A program made the position numbers and the translations under genes. Below the pieces are notes generated by a model. It made no database searches, was not told the DNA's origin, and saw only the letters and a list, made by a program, of their open reading frames with translations. A DNA stretch of 64,000 nucleotides, from positions 3,100,001 to 3,164,000 of the forward strand of contig JAZGTN010000073.1 in assembly GCA_037783415.1 (NCBI GenBank), in the 5' to 3' direction. Below, piece by piece: positions 10,985-23,200 of the stretch. The stretch comes from Leptasterias polaris (Eukaryota; Echinodermata; Asteroidea; Forcipulatida; Asteriidae). Position 1 is the stretch's first letter. Every line of letters starts with the position of its first letter.

Positions 10985-12700
10985 AATAGGCCCAATCGAA
11001 ATATGTCAATTAACGATAGTCAGGCTTACAGTGTTATTTGTTGATGCACGACTCAATGTTTGTGTGTATTAAAAAGAAAAAAAATCAAAATAAATGGCAG
11101 GGCCTAAATTCGGAAGAAGCTTTAATCAAAATCAAAAAAGTTAGCTGTAATAAAACTGCTTAGCCGATGTTATAAATGAAAACCTGTATTATTGGCCTCA
11201 CGCTAGTCAAATTACTCAGCTTTAGTTCCCCTGGTTTTTCCTTCCTCGTCCATATTTTGATTGCTGGGAATGAATTGTGGCTCATGCAGAAAATTCTTTT
11301 TAGCAAATTTAAAATCCGGTTCTTACTTGACGCGAAAACGAAAGCAAAGCGAATTGTTTTGGGTCACAATACTAGGAAAAGACGTGGCCCGATTATTGCG
11401 TGACAAAAATTCGCTTCCCGTTCGCTTTCACATGAAGTATGAACCTGGCTTTATTACTATTCTATGTGTAGAGGCATTGGGTTTTTACTACCCCCTTATT
11501 TTTGTGGTTTCATTATGTATTGTGTTAACTTGATGACTGCTATTTCATGCAAGTTACATTTTATACATGTTGATGTGTTCCAACATGAAACAGCAGTTGA
11601 GTTATGTAACATCCTGGAGATTGAAGGATTAGAGTACTGGTGAGTTGGCATCCCTTGCCCCTTCAAGCCATTCTTTTATCTGATGTCTTGAAGAGAACTT
11701 TGTTTTAAACAGTAGACCAACTCACAAGTGTCATTTGTGTTTCTTCTTCAGGAGTCAAACCCCCACATTTTAATGTACCTCCGAAGGGGATGTTTTCTCT
11801 TCACCTTGGGCGGGCAACATATGCACTTCACTTTCTCTAGAAATGATACCATGTTATATTGTAGAATACAATTTGCATTTTGTTTCACGATTCATTTATT
11901 CCATCACTGTCAGTTTTAACAAAGAGAAAACTTACCCCCAATAATTACTCATTATGTTCATTTCCTTCTTATTCACAATGGTTTTCATAATACACGTATT
12001 ACATAATAATTCAACTTTAACAACATAATATTAAATAATAATAATGGCCATTTGTAACGCGCCATATCTGTCAACTTGACACTCCTGGCGCAGGTTATGA
12101 GAAAATGATGTTGTAACTACAGTACAGTCGTGGCATAAATCAAAAAGTTGCAAATTAGAGTTATCCAAACAGAGTTAAGCGTTGACAAAAAGATTTTTTA
12201 AAGTTGTGATTTGAAGTTGTATCTACGACCTCAATTTCATGATCCTGGCCACAGATAACAATTTAAACTTATAAAAAAATTTGAAGGATCAACTATAACG
12301 GGATGCCAGTCAATAAACAAACATCTCGTGGTTTTTTGGCTGGTAAACTGTTTTTGCTCAGCAACAATGTTTCGTACTTAGCAAATTTAGGCCGTTACCA
12401 AACTAGTGGCCGGGCTGTGGCTGCGGTTGGATCACCACATTAAAACGCGTTGGAAAATAGGCCGGCCTCACCCTTAGCAACAGACATAGCCACTGACGCC
12501 AGTGCGGACAAGCCCCAATCAATAAAGTGATTAAACTTTGTGTTAAAATCCGGGTAGGATAAGTTTCGTACAAACTAATCATGCTAACAATTATTCTTCA
12601 CCTTTCCTTTGATAAATCTGTGTCATGTGGTACCCTTGTTAGAATATCTTAAATCTTTACGGATATTGTAAGAATATGTTTCAACAATAAGCAAACAACA
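10985..12700. other. Long stretch without recognisable gene
   Basis: The region is AT-rich intergenic sequence with an AATAATA-rich patch near 11995-12050. The small open frames have no domain similarity that I can see. Confidence 0.5.
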
Positions 12701-12769
12701 TTTTATGTTATGGCGCCCTCCATTCACAGCAACACAGTTCCCTATTGTGCAGTTGGTGCTTTTATTTGC

Positions 12770-12985
12770 AAGAAATCACCATTGTGTCCCATCAACCCAT
12801 TGTGTCCGACAAACCACGATATCCAACCCATTGTGTCTGACAAAATCTGTGTGTCTGTCCAACCCATTGTGTCTGTCAAACGCAAGGCCCGACCCTGTAT
12901 GACCGACAAACCATTATACAACCCATTGTGTCTGACCAACCTACCTACTAATGCCCGACACTCTGTGTCCGACAAAGATTGATGC
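12770..12985. repeat. Diverged minisatellite with core CCAACCCATTGTGTCTGACAAA
   Basis: About eight imperfect units of a ~22 bp core CAACCCATTGTGTCYGACAAA are interrupted by unique bases. They generate spurious open frames on both strands. The units are not evenly spaced, so this is not a CRISPR-like array. Confidence 0.75.
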
Positions 12986-13535
12986 TCTAGGCCTACTACC
13001 CAACCCATTTTCCGGACACATGGTCAAAGTCGGATATAATGGTGCGTGATAATTATACAGTTTTGTTATTCTATTGTATTCCCAAATTCAGGTTGCAACA
13101 CAATACTCTACAAAAAATGATCTATTGATACAGCAGAATGACACATACTTTAAGTAGATCTGCAGTTGTGGTATTTTTGTTTTGCTTGGTGAAAATAAAC
13201 TGCTCTTCGGGGAGCTGCTTACACTATTTCGTTTGCTATCTGGTCGTTTTTCTGCTACAAAGAAAACCTGTAAGATCATGAAGGCCTTGCCAAATAAGTA
13301 ACAAACAGAGTTACCGTTGACTGTAGCAAAAACATAACATTTGTGTTGACAAGATACATTTTTTCAGTAAAAAAAGACTCGGAATATTTTAGTTTCGTTT
13401 AAAAGGTTCCACTTTTACATCTCCCTTATCAAGAGTTAGTAGAAAGGGAATACTTTTTTCAAAAGTTATACATTCATTGAGTTGAATATGAAAATATAAC
13501 ACACATTAAACACTGAAAAGCATAGTAAGCCTTCA

Positions 13536-13541
13536 TTTATT
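13536..13541 (-). promoter_or_regulatory. Candidate poly(A) signal of ZU5-UPA-Death gene
   Basis: AATAAA on the minus strand lies about 255 bp beyond the stop codon of the Death-domain exon. It fits the end of the transcript but has no other support. Confidence 0.4.
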
Positions 13542-13795
13542 AGATCACTACTACTAATAATACTACAATCCCGGCCAAAACTCGCTGTCAAGTCTCTTTA
13601 AAAAAAACTTTAAAAAACGACGGCTACAAGCGCAGATACAGACAAAAATCACTATTTTTGTCAGAGGTATAATATGGCAACCGTCACACCCATTTATGGC
13701 AACATTCCCTTACGTGCATACGTAAAGGTTAGATTCAATAGGGAGTGTGTGGTGTGAAAAGGGAACACGATCTCTGTATCTATCCCGTACATCAT

Positions 13796-14206
13796 CTATC
13801 CCGTACTCATTTTCAACTGTTCCGCCGTGATCGCATCGACGGCAAACTGAGCATCTGGCCGATTCATATCAATGAGGGCGCACTTCAGTGTATCCATTGT
13901 TTCATCTCTTGTCTTACCCGCCTGTTTCCCATAGAAAAATTCCAAGACGATTTCTGTGGGACTCCTTCGTTCACGTCCTGCTTTAGCCTGAATGCTGTCA
14001 ATGCTTCCTGTCTTCAACAGTAGGTTTAGGAGTTTACGCCAGTCGTTTTCCAGAGGATTGGGCTCATCCATCAAGTTGCAAAGCTTATTGAAAGTGGACT
14101 TATCGAGTATTCTGTTGAATTGTAGTGTCACCTTTGGTTCCAAGAGCATCTGCCACATCAATTCCATTAATGTGTGTTGATCCGATACCGGTAGTTGACT
14201 ATGATC
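13796..14206 (-). CDS. Exon: Death domain and C-terminus
   Basis: This is the last exon, 137 codons with stop at 13796-13798. The stretch LCNLMDEPNPLENDWRKLL resembles the start of UNC5-type Death domains (LC..LD.PNP...DWR.L), and SPTEIVLEFFYG matches the following SPTGVILDLWE helix. The acceptor is AATCAGCAG; either AG (14206 or 14209) keeps the frame. Confidence 0.8.
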   Translation of the reverse strand, partial: DHSQLPVSDQHTLMELMWQMLLEPKVTLQFNRILDKSTFNKLCNLMDEPNPLENDWRKLLNLLLKTGSIDSIQAKAGRERRSPTEIVLEFFYGKQAGKTRDETMDTLKCALIDMNRPDAQFAVDAITAEQLKMSTG

Positions 14207-17200
14207 CTGCTGATTTTATAAAGTAAAAAGGTGAGCTGTCAAACCTATGTGGGTATAGTGATACATCTCCTGGAGAAATTAAAAGTGATTTAAAGTGCGG
14301 GCTTAAGCAAGTGACTCAATGGCTTACTAGTCATAAGCTTATCCTCAATGTTAGTAAAACTAAAGGTCATGATCTTCGCCTCCCGTCCTAGGCTCCCAAT
14401 ATTTGATTAACCTCAGATTTCACAACGGAGGGGTTAACTACTGTACGTGTTGCGTCTGGCGACCTTTCAGGGGTTAGAACAGTATAGTTGGCCTCTACTG
14501 TGGAAACGTCTATGAATGTATTTCTTATGGTTAGCTTGGACATTCATGCGTTCTTGTTCTGTTTGTCCATTAGGGTGGACCGTAGATGGTTGACATTGGA
14601 TAGTAGGATATCTTGTAAATGTTCATACTTTTGATTGGAGCATGACTCTTGGAGTTGAGATTCAGTGTCAGTTATAGATGTTAATTTTTGCATCAGGGAT
14701 AATGAATATAAATTTGTTTCAGTGTCCCAAGTAATTGGTTATCAATGTATTGTTGGCATTGATCTTCCAGCAGCGTGAGCAGATGGGAAGATGTGTTAGT
14801 AAGTGTCTTATTCCATTTCTCCAAAAAGGAGGAGTCAAGGTCCCCTTAGGAAGGGGCACACTTCATCTGGAGTCCTTTAGGGATAATACGGGACAAACGA
14901 TAAAAACGATAGTTATTAAGATGTGACAAGTAGCGAATGTTCTTTTCCTTAAACTTTCGTAGCTTACGGAAAAGGCACTTGGTGTCAGTAGCAAGTGCCA
15001 TGGGGAGTTAATTCATGGAGAGCAAGAAGAGTTGAGAAAAAATAGGTTAAAACAACCCTGTAGAGAGAACGGTTATGAAACCTGTGAATAAGAACGGGTT
15101 ATTTCTAAACTTGTACAAATTTTAGGGTAGATGGCCTTAGCTTTCGATCCAAACTGAACTTCGTCAGAAGCATTAACAAGTACAAACAAAAACATATCCA
15201 TTTATAGCAAAAAGAGGAGCAAAGGATTAGGGGAAGGTATCCAGAAAAAAGCGGGAAGATTATAGCCAATCAAAGTTATTAATTTACAGACAATGGGTTG
15301 GCTAAGAACCAATCAGAGTAAAGTAGTGAGGACAAAGGATGGTCAGTGTGAAAAGGGTGGATTACTGGACCATAAAGGTGGTAACTGCATTCTGGGTATA
15401 ACAATGTGGGAAGCATGAAAAGGTAGGATTAGAGGGCAAGTTGCATCAAGATAATGCAACTCACAATAGGGGGCAAGAAAAGCATAACTAGTGAAGAGAG
15501 TAACATTATGGGAATAGGAATGTAATTATAGAAGAATAAATCCAGATATGTAAGAAATTAAAAGTAGATGATAAAATAGAATTAGCTGTTGCAAACTGCT
15601 TACCAACCAAAAGGACCTGTGGTATAAATGCAAAAAATAAGTTAGTGGCCTGACGTTTCGACCCTAGCAGAGTCTTTCTTGAAGGCTAAATGTCTTGACA
15701 AGGGGTCATGTCACCTGCACCACCACTAATCTAATCTATCTAATATCTTGCAGGGTCTGTGGTGTTCAATATATAGGTGAAACAAGAACTACACTCAATA
15801 GGCGTTTCTATGGCCACAGATCCACAGTCAACACCCAAAAGCTGGATACACCTGTAGGACACCACTTCAACCTTCCTAACCACTCCATTTCTGACATGAA
15901 TTTACAGGGCATTGAGGCACTAGGTAACTGCAGAGAGACTGTCCGTCTGAGTAGGGAAAAACTTTGGATAAGGCGCATAAAGACCACTCAGCCCCATGGT
16001 TTGAATATCCAAGAAGGAAATGACTAATAACCTTTGTTTTTGCCTTCTCCTTTTCCCACACAGTTATCCACTTTATTAATCTGCCCTTCATTGTATATTA
16101 ACTAATTATTTACCTCTCTTCTAACCTTCCATTTTGTCCTTTGTGTTCCCAACTTCTTGTGGTCAAGCTATCCCCTTCCCTTCATACCCCCCCCCCCCCC
16201 CCCCCCTTTGTCTTCATAATCCCTGCTAACCCCCTGCCTTCTCTGAATGCTTTCTGCTTTTCTCCCTCCACTCTCTCTATTCATGTATTTCCACTTGACT
16301 ACTCTTGTCTGCTTGTATGTGTGTTGTGTGTTGTGTGTTGTGTGTTGTCATTTAGCCTTTGAGAAAGACTCTGCTAGGGTCGAAACGTCAGGCCACTAAC
16401 TTATTTTTTGAAATTAAAAGTAGGCAAGAGGAACCTGAGGAGAGAGCGGGTTATTAAATACTCTGCAAAAGGAATAGGTTATTAGTGGGTTATTTTAAAC
16501 AACTTGTTGAGAGAAAGATGAGTAAAAATGAATCAATAGAGGGAACAGGTTATTTACAGTGAACGTATTTATATTACATCAACAAAATAAGCAAGCAAAA
16601 TAAGTGATGGGAAATTATTTAACACCAGTGTTTATGTTAAGTCCAAAGGGTTGGACTGTCTTAAGTGGGTGAATCCAGTGTGATTCTCTGAGCTAATATA
16701 TATATATATTATTTTTCTGTCACAACATTTGTCATATTTTATCTTTTACAACATTTTACCTCGCCCTGCAGTACTGGGGGCTGCTTCTTTTGTCTCCTTT
16801 GTTTTTAATCTATTGTACTTAGTCGTTTACTGCTATTTTAAAAATGTGGTTCCGTCTTAATGCGAGAGTATTGGTTAGCCCGAATATTGCTGTTTTGACA
16901 GTTACTGGCTTCTGTTTTTAACTTGTTTTAAAGTTCTCTTTGCTCTATATTATTTGCCTCTCTTTTAGTATAATTAACTGCAATGCGATGATGTAATCCT
17001 TTGTGCTAATTGTATATAATTTTAAATATTGTTTGGTTCATGTTTTAATTTTCATGCACCCTGCTTTGGAGATTTTTACACTTAGTTTTTGTTTTGATTC
17101 ATGGATTTTCTTATTGCTCTGTATTTTACTATTTTCTATTCAGTTTAATTTTTACTGCTTGTTCACGAGGCCCTTAGGTATAGCAGTTGTAATACTGATA

Positions 17201-20200
17201 AAACTACCCTGTCTCAATAAATAAATGAATAAATAAATAAATATATACATGTACAAGACCATCGGTTTTTGAAAGGAAGAAACTTTCCCATCCTCTAGTT
17301 TTCAATCACACCTTTAGGCCGACAACAAACCTGTGAAGTGATAGTCATACTAATTTAGTTGGCTCTTTAAAGGTGGCCATGACTGTTTTAGCAAAAACCG
17401 ATGTTTTGTTACATATTTTGTGCATGATCGATTATGGGGGCTTACTTCGATCGCTGCAATCAAAACAATGAACAATTGCAGTGATTTATGGGGTCTTCAA
17501 ATACAATAATTGCAGCTCTAGTTTGACACATTAGAGCATTTGTTTCAATTGTGGCAATCGTAACAAGAAGCCGTAACAGTTATGATTTATGTGATCATCA
17601 AACGTGTTTTGCTTGCCTACATAAAATAGTGAAATTTCTGACAAATATATTTCACTGGAGAATTGATACGGGCATAAACGTAAAATCAGAAAGCACTCGG
17701 ATTAAAATTCATAACTGTTTAATAATTACCAATCTTGTATAACTACAATGAACTGTATGCCTAAACATTTTAGTTTTTACATGATTTTCACTGAAACATA
17801 TTATTTTGACTCACCTGCTGTGCATCTATTGGGAAGGTCACACTGCTTTCTTGATAGACTGTCATTCGAGCTTTGAAGCAAACTTCCTCAGAGCATGAGC
17901 ATCGTTTAGCGAAAAACATCACGGACGGAAAGGCTTGAGCGCAGTGTGCCGCGGTTTCTCGCCATAACAAAACATGCTCTAATATCTGTCAAATAAAAAC
18001 AAATGAATGAGATACAATAGCGAATTTAATTTCGACACAAGAAAAGCACAGAACTTAGGTTTGTCATACCCGTTGGCAAGATTCCGGTTCAGTGATTTCC
18101 CAGGACTTGATGCAGTCTGAGATTTCCGCCACCATGTCTTGGGCGTTCTTCGAAACAACCAGTGGACTTATCGGGTTTGCCAAATTGAAACCATACCTCC
18201 ACTCCTCAATCTTCACTTCCTGTAAATACAAATTACAGGTTTGGCCATCATCGAACAAGATATGATTAGTTTCAGTCTGAAAGTGAAAGATTCTGTAATG
18301 CATTGATTAAACCACTGTGGTACTACTTTCTCAACTGCTCATGAATATATAGTGCACAGTCCATGTACACGTATGCAGGTTAAAGGTCATGCTGAGTTCA
18401 TGTAAATAAACCACTTTCCAAGATGGCAGCTATTGTGTGCATGATTGTGGCTACTCTGACTAAAGTATTTCCTGTAAGATTTAAGGATAAACTTATTTTA
18501 ATTATTCAAATAAACATTTGAACAGCGCCCTCAGTTTTTGCTATCGGTCAACTTCATCCTAGATTGGTACCCATTTTTCAAATAGTACATTGCATTTATA
18601 TGTGGGTTTGGGTGCCAGATTGTGTTCTACCATGTTGCAGATTGAGCTAGTGCTTGAAAGATGGGCTGAAGTTTGTTGAAGTTTTCTTAGATTTTCACCA
18701 TGATGTTTAACCAATATTAGAAATGAATTGCAGATATAAGTAGATAAACATCTAGAGACTGCAATTATTTCTTCCTTGTGACCAACGGACTTAAGATTAC
18801 CTGTGATTTTTCAGTTAAATTGGACGCCAAACAGTGTAAGTTGAGATTCAATTTGCTTTGCTAAAATTATCTGAAACAGTGAAAGTAAAACTCCAAAGTG
18901 TATACATAATTGTTGCAGTATAGCTTTATTCATGTTATTTATTTTCTAAATCTTGTCTTATTTTCTATATGCAGGTTTCAAACCCTGATCCAAATTTGAT
19001 GTAACAGAACCATTGATCAGTTACAAATAAAGGAGTTGGAGACAGTTTAAAATCAATTTTGCGGAGTGACACAGGCTAATTCTTACATTTGAAACACTGG
19101 GGTGAACATCTGTAAGCCTACATACATGATAAAGGATGGCAGATATTGAAGCCAAAAAGAGGAGGAGCATAGCCAAAGGGAGATTCACTAGAATTTGTAA
19201 CAGCATTGATGCTGCAATTGAGCAACATAAGTCTCAGCGTCATCTTGATATTATTGTCGCAGATATCAAGGCAGCTTGGGAGACAGTGTTCCAGACATGA
19301 TGAAGTGCTCATGTACTCCGATGTTGAAGATGCTGATCATAAGAAATGGATTCTTGATCTAGAGTTGGTGTACTATAAAACGAGAGAGAAGATTAGTGAA
19401 GGTCGGAGTGATGCTGTGAAAGATGAATTGAGTGAAAAAGAAGAACACGAGATACAGAGAGCCATCGACAAAGCAAGGACTCTGCGCAATGTTCATGGAG
19501 CTGATCTTGAACAGCTATGCAGTGGAGTTGATTAATCAATTCAGAGTGGCTCAAAGGGTGTGCTGCAATCCCTAAAGAAAAATCTTGACCGACTTATGGA
19601 GTTGGCAAAATTGGCCCACATAAATTACGTCGGGATGCTATCTGTCGACCAAGCTAAAGATGAAACAAAATGGCTCTGTGCAATCAGAGATATGCACAAC
19701 CATACCAGTGACAAGATTGGGAAGTTCTTGGACAGCTTTGCCACCCAAGTGTCCTCCAACACCAAGGGCGATAAGAAAAAGGCTGGCATACAGTTAGAGA
19801 AGATGCGACTTCCAGTGTTTGATGGTGATGTGCAACAGTATCCGAGATTCAAGTCAGACTTCGAGAGATTTGTCCAGCCAGAGATAACAATTGATCAAGC
19901 TGCATTTGTTCTTCGGAGAACATTGGGTAAGAAACCGCTTCAAATTGTTGGTGCCATTGATGACAATCTCAGCGAGATGTGGGAAAGACTGGACGAACGT
20001 TATGGTGATCCCATTAAAATGGCCGACGCAATCATGAAGGAGTTTGAGCGGACAAGACCAATGAGAGATGGAGACGACAAAAAATTTGTCGAGTTTGTGG
20101 ACCTCGTTGAAAGAAGCTACGGTGATCTCGCAAAAATGGGAATGGAGAAAGAAATATCAAACACCAGAGTCATCAGCGACATTGAACAGAGACTTCCTCC

Positions 20201-23200
20201 TGTCATTAGAAGAGAGTGGTCAAGATCCCTGTACGACGAGAAGAAGGATATTGATAGATTTGATCGATTTCCTGCACTCCTTGAGTTCTTGATCAGAGAG
20301 AAGAAAAGCGTAGAGTATGAGACGTCAGAGATTAGAAGCAGTAGTGTTACTCCTCGAGCTAATGTCAACTTGGCTGAAATTGAAGGAAAGGGTGAAGGTA
20401 TGAGATACAATGCCCCCAGAAGATGCCTCATCCACGACGTTGGAAAGCATAGTACAGCTGAGTGCCGAACCTACATTGGAATGCCCCTTGCAGAGAGAGC
20501 CAAACTGGTTAAAGAAAAGGGTGCATGCTTTTGCTGTTTAAACAGAGGCCATCGAGTAACAGACTGCAGAAGGAAAAAGAGATGTGGTGTTCTGAATTGT
20601 GTTCGTTTACATCACCAGACATTACATGATAACATCACAGGAAGTGCCAGTCATCCATTAGCTTCCACTACCGCTGTGAACAACCACAATGTTACATCAG
20701 CGACAAAGAACGAGGCGTGTCTTCTCCAGCTCATGAAGATAAGAGTTGGATCTGGTCACATGAATGTTTTATGGGACGGATGTGCTACGTCATCCCTTGT
20801 GACAAACAACGCAGCCAAAGCAGCACGTTTGAAGGGCACCCCCATTAGGGTATCAATTACAAAGGTGGGCGGAGTCACGGAAGAAGTTGATAGTTTCTGC
20901 TACACAGTTCCACTCCTAGATAGACAAGGATACAAAGTTCTGATTTTGGCCTACGGCATCGATTGCATCACAGCAAACATCAAAGGTATAGAGGTGAGGC
21001 ATGTTTCAAAGCTTTTCAAGGGTATTCATCCTGAGGATCTCAAGAGACCACATGGCCAAGTAGACTACTTGTAGGGTACGATTATGCTGGATATCATCCC
21101 ATTCGGTTGAGGGCTGTGGATCATCTGCTGGTGCTTGAGAACAGATTTGGCAGATGCCTTGGAGGCAGACACCCGGCTATTAGAGAAAGAACAGAGAAGG
21201 CTTCACCACTGCAGCGATGATACATCATGTCGCAACCTGTTGCTTGGAAGATTTCATGAAGTTAGAAAGCATGGGTGTAGAGTGCAATCCACGTTGCGGC
21301 AGTTGCAAGTGTGGAAGATGTCCTATTGGATCGAAGGACTATACGCCACACGAACCACACAACTCTGGTCAACGGACAGCCAACCGGGTCACGATGCACC
21401 CCAGGGAGGCCTCGGTTTCGCTGGGTAGATGGCCTACGCCGTTGGACGGGCTCCACAGCAGCCACTCTGGTTGACGTGGCGACGGCCTGCTCGTCCATCC
21501 CTCCAATGAAACAGCCGGCAAAATCTTCAATGGTGTTGCGTAGTCATAGTCGTCAAGGCGCCAGTGGCGTACGACGTTGATTGATTGAAGAACGAGAATT
21601 AGCTTTGATTGAACAAAACTTAAAGTTCTGCGGAACCCACTGGGAAGCAGAGTATCCTTGGATCAAGGACCCCAGAGACTTACCAGACAATAAGAAAGTA
21701 GCCTTTGCAACTCTAAAGGCTCTAGAGAGACGACTAGAACACGACCCACAGAAAGCTGAAGTGTACGATGCCCAAGTAAGGGATATGTTGAAGCGAGGTG
21801 TGGCAAGAGAAATCTCTCAAAGGGAAATGAAGGAATACCAAGGACCTGTTCACTACATAGCACATCATGAAGTCTTGAAGCCTGAAAGCAAGAGCACTCC
21901 TGTGAGGATTGTTTTTAACAGTAGTGCGAACTACAAGGGCCACGTGCTTAATGATTATTGGGCAAAGGGCCCAGACGTAATGAATTCCCTTCTTGGTATA
22001 CTTCTAAGATTTAGAGAGAATAAGATTGCCATGGTTGGTGATATCCGGAAAATGTACCACAGCATCTCCATCACCAAAAAGGATCAGCACTGTCACAGGT
22101 TCCTGTGGAGAAGTATGCAGACCAAACTTGAGCCTCAGACATATTGTATGACGGTAGTCAACATGGGTGATCGACCATCCGGCACAATCGCTGCAGTAGC
22201 CCTGAGGAAGACTGCGGAGTTGGGCAAGGGAAAGCTTCCTCAAGCTGCTCTTACTGTAAAGAGGAACGTCTACGTTGATGATATTTTGGAGTCTGTTGAT
22301 GGTACAGGTATGGCGCATAAAATTGCTAAGGAGATTGAGCTTCTGATCAAGCCTGGTAATTTCAAGATCAAAGGTTGGACATTTTCTTGTAAAGATGATT
22401 GTACCTCTGAATCAGATGTGACAGCCCGTGAGTGGTCCTGTAAAGAAGACAGCGAAAAAGTGCTTGGCATTTCGTGGGACCCCAAGGAAGATGCTTTCCA
22501 TTTTGTAACTAAGGTGAACTTCGCTGCCAGGAAAAGGAAAATCAGACAGGGTCCCGACCTAAAAGAGGATCAAATCCCAGCTGGGATTCCAGACATACTG
22601 ACGAAAAGAATGTGCCTCAGTCAGGTGAACGGCATCTACGATCCTCTAGGCTTAGTGGCACCATTACCGTCAAGGCAAAGATCCTGTTGAGGAAAATATG
22701 GGGGTCAAAGCTCGACTGGGATGACGCCTTACCCGAAACGATGAGAGAGGAATGGATCAACTTTTTTAGAGAGTTGTTTGATGTAAGCAAAATTAACTTT
22801 CCTAGATGCATCAAACCTGATGGCATTGACACAAGAGAGAAACCCAACCTTGTTGTCTTCTCTGATGGCTCGGAACAGGCGTTTGGTGCAGTGGCCTACA
22901 TACAGTGGCCTCTCCAGTCTGGTGGATATTCATGTCATCTTGTTGCCAGCAAGAATCGCATTGCCCCCATCGATATAGTCAGTATTGTGAGGTTGGAGTT
23001 ATGTGGAGCGGTGCTTAACAAGAGATTGACTTGTTTCATCAAAAAGGAGATGCGACTGGAATTTACAAGAGAGTTCCACATCATTGATAGCGAGATTGTC
23101 AGGTCAATGATACAGAAGCAGAGTTATGGATTCAAGACTTTCGCTGCTACAAGGATTGGCGAAATACAGGAAGCCACTGAGCCGCAAGATTGGTGGTGGT

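Larger units (their letters stand above)
15568..16409 (+). mobile_element. Penelope-like retroelement, 5'-truncated copy with 14-bp TSD
   Basis: An 842 bp insertion is flanked by a 14-bp duplication GAAATTAAAAGTAG (15554-15567 and 16410-16423). Inside, a GIY-YIG endonuclease segment (15695-16027) is followed by a C-run and a TGTGTTG repeat. Near both ends lie complementary copies of AGTGGCCTGACGTTTCGACC (about 15634-15686 and 16355-16407). Variable-length TSDs, 5' truncation and terminal inverted copies fit Penelope-like elements. It interrupts older repeat DNA. Confidence 0.8.

Noticed and set aside
18220..18303. Open frame reading FQTETNHILFDDGQTCNLYL as part of the UPA exon
   Set aside because: It lies upstream of a clear acceptor (TATTTACAG) that joins in phase to the ZU5 exon; it looks like intron sequence that happens to be open.
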